Source: Coprinus comatus (lineage: Eukaryota; Basidiomycota; Agaricomycetes; Agaricales; Agaricaceae). From it: a stretch of DNA of 46,042 bases. The notes beneath the pieces were generated by a model. It searched no databases. It saw nothing but the letters and a program-made list of their open reading frames with translations, and was not told the DNA's origin. The DNA is taken from positions 1-46,042 of the forward strand of contig JAWPGT010000131.1 of NCBI GenBank assembly GCA_034638255.1, written 5' to 3'. Position 1 is the stretch's first letter. Each line of letters opens with the position of its first letter. The translations under genes and the position numbers were made by a program. Below are positions 36,813 through 45,864 of the stretch, one piece after another.

Positions 36813-37609
36813 ATGGATGCCCGCCTCAGACGCGTCAACAAGGAGATAGCAGGTGCGTCGATCTATGCTTCATCGATAATCATCCAGTTCTCACATCACG
36901 TAAGACTGCAAGAACGACAAAACCTCTAGCATCAGGATCGAGCTCGTTGACGAACTCACCTTTCCATTTGAGAGGCTCTTTTCCAGGCCCGGAGGGTACC
37001 CCTTACGAAGGTGGCCACTTCGACGTGGTGAGTTCTCCGGTCTCAGCTGCAATCATTACACACTTACCATCAGACAAGGATATACACATTCCGGAATCAT
37101 ATCCGTTCCAACCTGTGAAGATGAAATTCATTACCAAAGTTTATCACCCCAACGTGTCATCGGCATCCGGTGCTATCTGTCTAGACATCCTCAAAGACGC
37201 ATGGTCACCAGTTTTAACGCTCAAATCTACATTAATATCTCTACAAAGTTTGCTTTGTTCCCCTGAACCAAATGATCCTCAAGATGCTGAAGTCGCCAAA
37301 CATTACATGACAAGCAAAGCAAGCTTCGAAGAAACTGCTCGATACTGGACACAAACCTACGCTGGTGCTGGAAAAAGGAGTGCAATGTCAGACGACGTTG
37401 CCATAGCAGGCTTGGACCCCAAGCAGGTCAAGCGGTTTGAGGATCTTGGCTTCGAAAGACCAAAAGTGGTTGGTCCCTCTCGATTTTTCATTATTATTAG
37501 GAATATTCTGATTTATCTTCAGATCGATGTTCTCAGGCGGTTGAACTATCGTGGGGCTAACATGCCCAAAATTGCGGATGATAGGATTGTAGAGGAACTT
37601 CTGAAATAA
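36813..37609 (+). CDS. UBC1: Ubiquitin-conjugating enzyme E2 with UBA domain (UBC1/E2-25K)
   Basis: Transfers ubiquitin from E1 via an active-site Cys. Exons: 36813-36852, 36905-37027, 37079-37468, 37523-37609; introns of 52, 51 and 54 nt. The start MDARLRRVNKEIA is typical. The UBC fold shows GTPEGG-type GTPYEGG, YPFQPVKMKF, the HPN signature (KVYHPNVSSASG), active-site Cys in GAICLDILKDAWSP, and SPEPNDPQDAEVA. The C-terminal UBA domain reads QVKRFEDLGFERPKV and VLRRLNYRGAN, split by the last intron, and the protein ends ELLK. Exon 2 holds one base too many: the frame reads IRIELVDE up to about 36952, then the conserved SPFHLRGSFPGPEG follows in the next frame. E2-25K has the same spacing if that single base is ignored. 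UBC1 is widely conserved, so an assembly error is as likely as true loss. Confidence 0.9.
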
Positions 37610-38039
37610 ACAGAGGCATATCTGAACCTGCGACATTCATTCCGTTTAAGGTACAAGATTTGCACATCATTTCCCTTTCTTCTACTATCGCATAGCTTTC
37701 TGTAATCCTTATCATTTCAATCTTGTAATATCGAAATTCGTACGCCGCTCACACATTTCCCTTACTTTTTAGTAGGTATGACATCTGGGAGCACTACTCA
37801 TCGTCAGAGTTTCTTCAGTGTTTATTGGTTAGTAATACTAGGTATGCCGAAAAGTTTAAACTATTGTCCTGGAGCCGTTAAAATTACAATATCTAATCTG
37901 CCACATAACGGGGCTCTGCCAGTTTAACTATGTAAAAATATACGATAGAACTAAAATCTATCAATGTTACAACCATCAATATCATGCCACGATCATGCCA
38001 CGCACGTCACGGCCGAAGCCCTTTTTATTCAATGCCTAC
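37610..38039. other. Convergent 3' region
   Basis: Gap between the 3' ends of the UBC1-type gene (plus) and the MFS gene (minus). No gene recognised. Confidence 0.5.
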
Positions 38040-40178
38040 TTAAGCATCGTTTTCAGTTTCTTTTTCTTCCACCATGACCTGAGACTTTTTGTCGTCGCTA
38101 TCTTCATGATGAACATCTACTTCTTCTATTCCTTGCGCACTATGAGATCCAGACTTTTTTTTCCAAAGATCAGGTAATCCGCCTTCGTACCCAAACCACG
38201 TATAACGACCACAACGAGGTCCTCGGAGGAGAAGAATGAATAATTGCCAACCCATCCAACCTAACGAAAGAGCTGCTCCTGCTCTCCATCCGAAGTTGAC
38301 AAATACGTGTGTACCAACGGATGTTCCAACAACTTGGCCGATGAATATCTAGAGAAGCGGAAGCGTTTTAATAAATTGGGAAATTGTAAGTACGGGAGAG
38401 AAGAAGCTTACGCAAAGGATGCTAACTGCGTTTAAACGTGCACGGGCTGTGGGTTCAATGCTACGAAATCGTAAGTTGAATGAGAAAAAAGAAATGGCTG
38501 TGTGTGACAGCCGCTGGTAAATTGATCATTGAATTCAAAACAAAGAAAATAAAAAAAGATCATTGATTTCGGAAAGGGTGGGTATATTGGGGTATCTCAT
38601 CAATCGATTGACAGCGTCAAGGAAAAACAGGAACGTCGGGACGAAAAAAAAAATTGGAGAGACTGTTACTTACCTGAAGACAGCAGTTGAAAGTGATACC
38701 TGAAGGTTTTGACGAAACAAGTCCAAACCGAAAGTGGCAATAATAACCGCAGCAATATGGATACCGCCAGCACCAGTTTGAATGGATTGGAAGAAAATCA
38801 TCATTATGATGCTTATTAAGGATGCATACCATGGGACAAGTGAGTCAATGATATGACCACCCATAGGTCCTAATGCAACGCCGAATATGCCTACGAGACC
38901 AAAGAGCCCGATGACAAGACTACCCAGAGTCATAAAGAAATTACGATCAATGTAATATTCTAAAGAATGAAGCGTGGATGACGCACGTAGAATAATTGTA
39001 TGGTGGTTCTCCTAGCAAGAAGGTCAACGTAACCCAGAAGTTACTGAAACATGCGCTTGAGCTCAGGTTGATCAGACACGCTTGAATGAGAACTGGTTCT
39101 GTGACGGAGAATTTTGCCATTGTCCAAAGAATGTTCCAATACGTCAAATGCTTATTTTTGGATGGGTAGTCTGGCAGCATGAGGTAGCTTCCAAGAAGAA
39201 CAAGCCCCTGGACTCCGAGAGCGAAGTAGTAAACCACACGCCATGACACGAATTCTGCTATGACACCTGATAAAACTCGAGCAACAAGAATGCCGAAGAG
39301 TAATCCGGAGAGTACGATCGAAATGGCACGAGAACGGTTTCGGTCCGATGCGAGGTCGGCTGCTAGTGGGAGGAGAATTTGTGGAGTGACAGAAGTAATG
39401 CCCACAATGAATGAAAGACCTTCGAAGGCCTTGAGGTCATTGGTAATGGCTAGGCCTATTGTCATGGCGGTTGATAGGATTATTGTTGTGAGTATGAGTT
39501 GACGTCGACGAACGAGGTCACCAAGAGGGGTGATTAAAAGTAGACCAATTGCATATCTGATAGTAATCTACTTATGAGACTAATCATAAAGCATGCATGG
39601 CTTGTGCTTACCCAGCCTGTATGAGTGTTGGTACTCTCAAGTTCCTAATGTTAGGGAGAGGCTTCCTGGCAAGAAAAAAATTCTCACCTTGAAATTTCCG
39701 AGTAATTAACACCAAAATCGTTGGATAATTGAACTATGGATAAGCCAACTCAATGAATCTGTCTGACGAGAAGTGTGGTTGATTTAGGATACACACTTAA
39801 TATGGGTTGACAATAGTACAAGTTTGCTACCGCTGCAAATTCACGCGATAATCAATCAGTCTAATTCGTAAATACAATGTGATGAGGACGACAGACTCAA
39901 CTGAATGTACTCCCAAACCCAAATACAATATTCATTAACAAGCCGAAATGAAATGGCTTGGCGGGATCATAGCGAAGATGGGAAGGTATTGGTAATATTC
40001 CAAAATCATGCGTTCGTAATTGTTTCGATCCGCCCAGCTCCACGTTATCCCCTTCCACAATAGTAGTAGTTGGCGTTTGGTTTTGACCTTCGTGTCTTGG
40101 AGAAATATTATTCCCATGTTCTACGACTTGGGATTCATGAAGATGGTCTCCGGAGATGTTAGGGGCTGTCTTTGACAT
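38040..40178 (-). CDS. MFS transporter, DHA1-like
   Basis: Eight exons on the minus strand: 40178-39902, 39832-39797, 39733-39688, 39635-39612, 39556-38987, 38919-38674, 38460-38412, 38348-38040. All phases agree and total 1,557 nt (518 residues). A polar N-terminus of about 75 residues is followed by TM1 (FGLLMNIVFGFGSTFTVANL) and the YYCQPIL motif, then SRVPTLIQAGYAIGLL and the MFS signature loop GDLVRRRQLILTT; later segments include LPLAADLASDRNRSRAISIV, VLARVLSG-like VARVLSGVIAEFVSWR, and PTARARLNAV before the last pair of helices. This pattern matches fungal and bacterial general-substrate MFS exporters with the VANLYYxQP signature. The C-terminal tail is acidic and Lys-rich. Two exons are very short (36 and 24 nt), and one intron is 213 nt. 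The substrate is unknown. Confidence 0.88.
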
Positions 40179-40588
40179 CGTGGGTGGGAGGAAGATAAGA
40201 GTGAAAGGAAAAAGGACGAATTCGTTACCCAAATAGCGGAATAATGATGTGCTTCCTAAGCGGCTCGTGGTTATAAATAACTGATCCAATGTCCAATGAC
40301 TATATAAAGTTATAAATATAAAAATGATGCTACATAGATATCTAGATTCTGGTTTTTTCCTGCGGCCCGCGTATCCCATGAAATGTTCAATAATACTCCA
40401 ATTTTAATGGAAAATGCTGTGGGAATCTAATAGTAACGACAAAATAACATTAACATGTAATAATACATTCAAATTACGCTCCCAAATCACCGGAATGCAT
40501 TTTACTATACTAAGTTTCAGGTGGTAAAGGGAATGTTCCAATAGTGCTCTACTTTTAGTACATGTTAATTATCAGATCATTAAACATT
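40179..40588. other. Intergenic, promoter side of the MFS gene
   Basis: AT-rich and without recognisable coding sequence. It lies between the MFS start and the 3' end of the truncated kinase-like gene. Confidence 0.45.
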
Positions 40589-40907
40589 CTACTCATCACC
40601 ATAAACATGGATGAAATGATCGAATTGAGAAAACCAACATTGATCAGGATAGACTTCCCACTCTTTATAACATTCAGTCTCACTGACTGCCATTCCGAAG
40701 TCAATCAATACAAGAGGCCCATCCTCATTCCTTGTCAAATTACGATGTGCAATGACATGGTGATAATACCCTTGTTCATGGATCTTACTAACCGTAGTAA
40801 GCCAAAACGCTTGGCTATAAATATTGTCAACAACAAATATTTGGAATAGGGGCAACATACATTTGTTCGTATGTTAACGCTTCTTCTTCATCCACAGTGA
40901 GTGTCAA
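40589..40907 (-). pseudogene. Protein-kinase-like C-terminal remnant cut by an LTR
   Basis: Two exons remain on the minus strand: 40907-40861 and 40814-40589, joined by a 46-nt intron (GTATGT...TATAG) in good phase. The text runs VDEEEALTYEQ, then SKIHEQGYYHHVIAHRNL, then GPLVLIDFGMAVSE, ending VYGDE. This is the catalytic-loop and DFG region of a kinase family common in Agaricomycetes (expected H-x-D-x-x-x-R-N and IDFG). The loop Asp is replaced by Val (HHVIAHRN), so even the intact protein may have been inactive. Upstream the exon ends exactly where the LTR starts (40908), so the N-lobe is missing. The call rests on these two motifs. Confidence 0.65.
40903..40907. other. Candidate left target-site duplication of the retrotransposon
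   Basis: GTCAA directly precedes the LTR start. Ty3-type integration usually duplicates about 5 bp, but the right end lies outside the window, so this cannot be confirmed here. Confidence 0.3.
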
Positions 40908-41427
40908 TGTTACGGTTTCATATTTATCACGACTAATCATTAGAACTAATGATGGACGATAGTGTACTTTCTCTTACTCGTTTCACATAGCCTTGGACTA
41001 CTGTTTTGTATAGCCTCGGACTAGCACTTTCTACGGACTTCCACTTGTCGTTTCACTCACTGTTTCAGCTGTAGATAGTTTCACTCTCCTGTCTCACATG
41101 TATCAAGCATAGCCTACAACCTGTACTCGTAGTTGTATAAATACATGGACAGCGACAGAGATTAAGCTTCAGCTTAATACTCTAAGTTGCTTCTACTCTA
41201 TCTTGTTCATCGCCCTCAACTTGATACCTAGAACCGGAGTCAGCTCTAACTCTTGCACGAACGGCTTACTAGTAAGGAACACCTGTGATCTACAGTCCGA
41301 GTACTGTGGAGGTCGTCCCCTGAAAATAGTCTCAGTCTGAGTAGACGTTCTCCTCCTACGAGCATCTTGAAGAGATCCATCGTAGCATCGTCTATACCGA
41401 AACGGAGGTATAGGCAAGATTATAACA
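40908..41427 (+). repeat. 5' LTR of the Ty3-type element (520 bp)
   Basis: Starts TGTTA and ends TAACA, a 5-bp inverted terminal pair of the TG...CA type. A TATA-like box (GTATAAATA) lies at about 41134-41142. The left edge is supported by the interrupted kinase-like exon that abuts it; the right edge by the terminal TAACA and the complementary site just after it. No second copy is available to confirm the length. Confidence 0.65.
41134..41142 (+). promoter_or_regulatory. TATA-like box in the LTR
   Basis: GTATAAATA stands about 30 bases before the hairpin-forming sequence at 41161-41178, a good position for a U3 promoter with RNA starting near 41165-41172. The start site itself is inferred. 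Confidence 0.45.
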
Positions 41428-41429
41428 TT

Positions 41430-41439
41430 GTATTAAGCT
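41430..41439 (+). other. Putative self-priming primer-binding site
   Basis: GTATTAAGCT, two bases after the LTR end, is exactly complementary to AGCTTAATAC at 41171-41180 near the expected 5' end of the element RNA. Tf1-type Ty3 elements prime reverse transcription by folding back the 5' end of their own mRNA onto a site placed just here. No tRNA-complementary TGG start is seen. Confidence 0.5.
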
Positions 41440-41661
41440 ACAACTCGACGAATCCCTAACCAGGATATCTGTCATCGTCTTCCTCCGCGAACCTCTAACC
41501 CAGGTCTCTGCACTCGTCACCCTCCCCAACCCAACTCCGTGCGAACTCCTAATCAGAGTCTCTGCAACCCCTTGCTTTTATTCCTTTGACAACCGCCTAA
41601 CCCGCAACCGTCATTATTTGGAAAATTAGCACAAACCCTCACGCATAGGATCAAGATCCGG

Positions 41662-41808
41662 GCTGATAACATACCTCGCCGTCGAGCAGGACTACCTTAA
41701 GCAAGTAGTAGCTGATAACACACCTCGCCGTCGAGCAGGCCTACCTTAAGCAAGTAGTGGCTGAGAACATACCCTCTTAAAGAAGAAGGGCTGCCTTTAG
41801 CAAGCAGC
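41662..41808 (+). repeat. Three 49-bp tandem repeats in the leader
   Basis: Units at 41662-41710, 41711-41759 and 41760-41808, each beginning GCTGA[TG]AACA and ending AAGTAGT or AAGCAGC-like. Units 1 and 2 are nearly identical; unit 3 is diverged in its middle. Confidence 0.8.
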
Positions 41809-43486
41809 ACCCCAAGTTTCCACAATTGCCTCCCACCGAATTTCCTCTTCCACTCCCTCGTCTTCCAGACAACCACCCATATCCAGAGACGCAAACGAAC
41901 AAGAACTAGTTGATCTCTTTGACTCCGCTGTACGAATCCCAGAGGTCAGCACAACCTTCGGAACTCCTTCAATCAGGAGGTACCTTCCACCCGGAATCAA
42001 ACTTTCAAACGACCAACAAAGTTGTCTTGTTGATACCTGGAAACGATTTCAAGAACTCAACGAAGCAGGAAGTTCCCAAATCGCTGCCGACATCCACTAC
42101 ATCTTCCGATTCCTACTACCCTATAAATCCACCTCACTTCTTATCCGAGTCAACACCTACGACCTATACCTGGTAGTTGACGGACTCTATCAACCCACTG
42201 TTGAAAACCCCAATCTCACAACCGATATCGAAGTCGACAAAACCAAAACTCTATTCTACAGCAACGAACTTGCAAACCTCAGAAACGCAGTCCGCGACAA
42301 GATCATTGCTCTAGATCTATTCCCTACATCATCACCTATCCGAACTCATCCTCCCAATCCCAATCCCTCATCACCTGACGATGCTTCCATCCACTCAAAT
42401 TCACAAACCCATTCTCGTGCTCAATCACCTACACCCAGAAACCCAGCTCGTCCTCCCTCCAGAATGACCGACCAACCTACCGAAGAAAACTACAATGGAA
42501 AATTCGATATCCCAATCGAAAGGTTTGATGGAAAACCCATCCATTATGAGAATTGGAAAGATAGCATCATTCTTGCCCTACAATCGAAACCCAAATACTT
42601 TCGAAACGGTGCTATCCAAACAGAACAAGCCATACCAGTTGTTCTCCAATTATTAACTCATGGGAGTTGTGGTCATTTCCGAAGGCAATACTTGAGTTCT
42701 CATAAAGATGAAGCTGGAACATACAGATATGGAACATGGCGTGATTTCATCACAAGTCTTGACCGAGCTTTTCAACCCCACGCTGAAGCTGCCGATGCTC
42801 GCAACAAGCTCAAGACTTATCGCATGCTTCCTTGGCAAAATATGGAAGATCATGTTAATAATGTCAAACAACTTCTTGACTTAGCTGGAATTGACAATGA
42901 CGCCTACAAAGTCGATTCATTCCGTTCTACCCTCCCTCCTAAAATCCGAGAAGCCATTGCTCTTCGCTACCCTCAACCAACTACATTCGATGAATGGACT
43001 ACCATTGCCACCCAACTTGATCAAGCTATCCGTCAGATCAACCACAAACCTCGTCCTCCAAAAAGCTATCAGAGACATAACTTCAACATCTCCAAACTAC
43101 CCCAAGGAGAACCAATGGAGATTGATGCTACTGGACGATATGATGACGATGAATATGAAGAAGTCGGAATCCCAGATTTCGATTCTTCCGATTCAGAAGA
43201 ATCTGACGAAGAAAACGAAGCTGAATTAATTCTTGGAATGGTCCTTACGGAACGACAAAAGGAACGTCGTAGCCGAGGAGTCTGCTTCTCCTGTGGAAAT
43301 GCTGGACATTTCTTCCGAGAATGCCCCAAACGTCAATCCTCATCCTCCAAACCCCGCAACAAGAAATCATCCTCATCAAACAGACCTTTCAAAAAGAAGA
43401 AGAAGAACAATGGAATTGACAAATTCCGAAGCTTCATGAAAGTGGCATCAACACTGATTGAAGATGAAGAAGATTTGAATTTTTAG
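41801..43486 (+). CDS. gag: Gag polyprotein; ATG at 42464, open frame extends upstream
   Basis: Nucleocapsid/capsid protein. From the first in-frame ATG (42464, MTDQPTEENYNG) it has 340 residues: a capsid-like retrotransposon gag domain (WKDSIILALQSKP; FITSLDRAFQPHAEAADAR; LPWQNMEDHVNNVKQLLDLA), an acidic linker, and one zinc knuckle C-x2-C-x4-H-x4-C (CFSCGNAGHFFREC) followed by a Ser/Lys-rich end. The same frame is open for 221 more codons upstream to 41801, with protein-like content (for example LVDTWKRFQELNEAG and NELANLRNAVRDKI) but no ATG, so an N-terminal extension may exist in this family. Stop TAG at 43484-43486. Pol follows in the -1 frame. Confidence 0.8.
   Translation, partial: QAAPQVSTIASHRISSSTPSSSRQPPISRDANEQELVDLFDSAVRIPEVSTTFGTPSIRRYLPPGIKLSNDQQSCLVDTWKRFQELNEAGSSQIAADIHYIFRFLLPYKSTSLLIRVNTYDLYLVVDGLYQPTVENPNLTTDIEVDKTKTLFYSNELANLRNAVRDKIIALDLFPTSSPIRTHPPNPNPSSPDDASIHSNSQTHSRAQSPTPRNPARPPSRMTDQPTEENYNGKFDIPIERFDGKPIHYENWKDSIILALQSKPKYFRNGAIQTEQAIPVVLQLLTHGSCGHFRRQYLSSHKDEAGTYRYGTWRDFITSLDRAFQPHAEAADARNKLKTYRMLPWQNMEDHVNNVKQLLDLAGIDNDAYKVDSFRSTLPPKIREAIALRYPQPTTFDEWTTIATQLDQAIRQINHKPRPPKSYQRHNFNISKLPQGEPMEIDATGRYDDDEYEEVGIPDFDSSDSEESDEENEAELILGMVLTERQKERRSRGVCFSCGNAGHFFRECPKRQSSSSKPRNKKSSSSNRPFKKKKKNNGIDKFRSFMKVASTLIEDEEDLNF
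42381..42467 (+). CDS. Short upstream ORF overlapping the gag ATG
   Basis: First ATG of the leader; 28 codons (MLPSTQIHKP start) ending in TGA at 42465-42467, which overlaps the gag ATG at 42464 as ATGA. This arrangement permits termination-reinitiation. It may instead be an accident of an out-of-frame ATG. Confidence 0.35.
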   Translation: MLPSTQIHKPILVLNHLHPETQLVLPPE

Positions 43487-45864
43487 GCCGGGTTTTGCTT
43501 AAGGCGACAAGTCGAACCCATCCAGCCTCCGCTATCCTTTCGGTGATTCATGAAGACTCTCAAGACTCAGACAATCTCTCCTTTACAGACGATGAATCGG
43601 ACATTAGTACTACTCACTCCTCTACCTCAAAGACAATGGACATACCGGACCCTATTTATTCTCCCGAACCAGACAATTCACGTCCAGTGAACATTTCCGT
43701 TATTCCTCTCATCCTGTCCCGCAACGAAAAATCTATTTATCTACCCATCTATCTTCAAAATCACCGCTCCCACCAGATCGCCACCCTCAATGCCCTGATT
43801 GATTCAGGAGCTCAAGGAAACTTCGTTTCCGAGAAAACCGCATGCTCCCTTAACCTCCAACGAATCCCTGTGGAACCCCCAATCGCTGTTACGAACGTTG
43901 ATGGAACAGAAAACATCAGTGGAACAATCACTGAAAAAGTAGTTGTGGAATGCATCATTGATGGACGAAACATCAAGACAGATGCCTATGTTATTGGAAT
44001 TGGAAAACACCCTGCCATTCTAGGGTTTTCCTTTTTGGAACAGTACAATCCCGACATTGATTGGACTGCCAAAACATTCCGATGGCGTTCACCATCTTCT
44101 AGAACCATCTCCTGCTCCCAACTCAAAAATTCTATCACAATCAACGAAGTCACCTGCTACAGTGAAGACCCAATTGATGTTCCTAAAAACCTTCGCATCG
44201 CTGCACAATCGCTCCCTGATACCCTTGACACTGGATTGGCTGGCCGCCTCATACAAATCAATGCCAAAACTTCTGCATCCCAACTTATATCTCAAAAGCA
44301 TGCAAAAGCCACATCTTCCGACCCAAAGGAAATAGTTCCTAGAACATTATGGAAACATCTTCCTGTCTTTGACAAGAAGGCCTCAGAACGATTTCCTCCA
44401 TCACGACCTTGTGATCATCGCATTGATCTAAAAGAAACCTTCACTCCAAAGTCTTACAAACCATATCGCCTTGCACCGGCTGAAATGGATGAATTAAAGA
44501 CCTTTCTTGATGAGAACCTAGCCAAAGGATATATCCGACCATCTAAATCTCCTATGGCATCACCATTCTTTTTCGTCAATAAGAAAGATGGAAAGTCTCT
44601 TAGACCATGTCAAGATTATCGCTATCTCAATTCCCACACGGTGAAAAACGCCTATCCCATTCCCAATGTCAGCTCAATTATGGACCGCCTCCGTGGAGCT
44701 AAATACTTTACCAAAATGGACGTTCGTCTTGGATATAACAACGTTCGCATCTTTGATGGAGACCAATGGAAAGGAGCATTCAAAACTCCATTCGGTCTTT
44801 TCGAACCGACTGTTATGTTCTTTGGAATGACAAACTCTCCTGCAACGTTCCAGGCAATGATGGATCATATCTTCCGAGACCTCATTGACAAACCTGGTTG
44901 TACAGCAGTTATTGTCTACATGGACGACATTCTCATTTTCTCCGATAACAAGCAAGATCTTAACAAGATGACTCTTGAAGTTCTAAAAAGAGTCCAAGAA
45001 AACGATCTTTATCTCAAGACCGAGAAATGCGAATTCGAGAAAACCTCCATAGAATTCCTAGGAATGACAATAAGCCAGAACAGCATCACCATGTCAGAAG
45101 ACAAACTTGCCGGAATTGCAGAATGGCCTACACCAACATCACAACGCGAAGTTAGAAAGTTCTTAGGATTTGCAAACTTCTACCGAAAATTCATCAGGAA
45201 CTACGCCAATATCACCCGTCCTCTAAATGACCTTCTACGCAAAGCGGTAGCATTTAAATGGACCCCAGAAGCAGAAGAAGCTTTTAACACTGTTAAAGAC
45301 ATGTTTGCGAATGGATCTATCCTTCTCACTCCTGATCCTCACAAACCTTTCCATGTCGAAACAGATGCTTCTGACTTTGCAACGGGTGGTGTTCTATGTC
45401 AAACTGATGATAATGGAGTTACTCGTCCTTGTGCATTCCGTTCTAAATCCCTTGGACCCGCGGAACGCAACTATCCCACTCCGGACAAAGAACTCCTTGC
45501 GATCAAACAAGCTTTTGATGACTGGCGCCACTACCTACTGGGATCACCGCATATAGTAACTGTGCACAGTGATCACAACAATCTCCGTTTTTGGCAAGAT
45601 TCGCAAAAGCTGTCACGTCGTCAAGCTCGCACATGGGCTGAACTGCAGAAATACAATTTTGTGATAAAACACAAACCAGGAAAAGAAATTCCTGCTGCAG
45701 ATGCACTCTCTAGACGACCAGATCATAACTTTGACTCTGCCGAAGAAAATGTGGATATTGTGGTTTCCTCCATTCCAACCACTTCCTCCATCCGAATCCA
45801 TGCGTGTTTTTGGCGATATAGCTATGGACTTAATCACCGATCTCCCTCCTTGCGGAAAATTTGA
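43487..45864 (+). CDS. pol: Pol: protease, reverse transcriptase, RNase H
   Basis: Reads in the -1 frame relative to gag, open across the gag stop with no ATG near its start. Domains: an Asp protease (ALIDSGAQGNFVSE, near residue 100 of this frame), reverse transcriptase (GYIRPSKSPMASPFFFVNKK; PCQDYRYLNSHTVKNAYPIP; FGMTNSPATFQAMMD; catalytic YMDD in VIVYMDDILIFS), and RNase H (FHVETDASDFATGGVLCQ; YPTPDKELLAIKQAF; VHSDHNNLRFW; ADALSRRPD). All catalytic motifs named are intact. After ADALSRRPD the frame continues only about 50 codons before a stop at 45864, and the integrase core resumes in another frame. Confidence 0.9.

Noticed and set aside
40562..40849. 95-codon plus-strand ORF
   Set aside because: It is the antisense of the kinase-like exons, whose catalytic-loop and DFG motifs show that the minus strand is the coding one.
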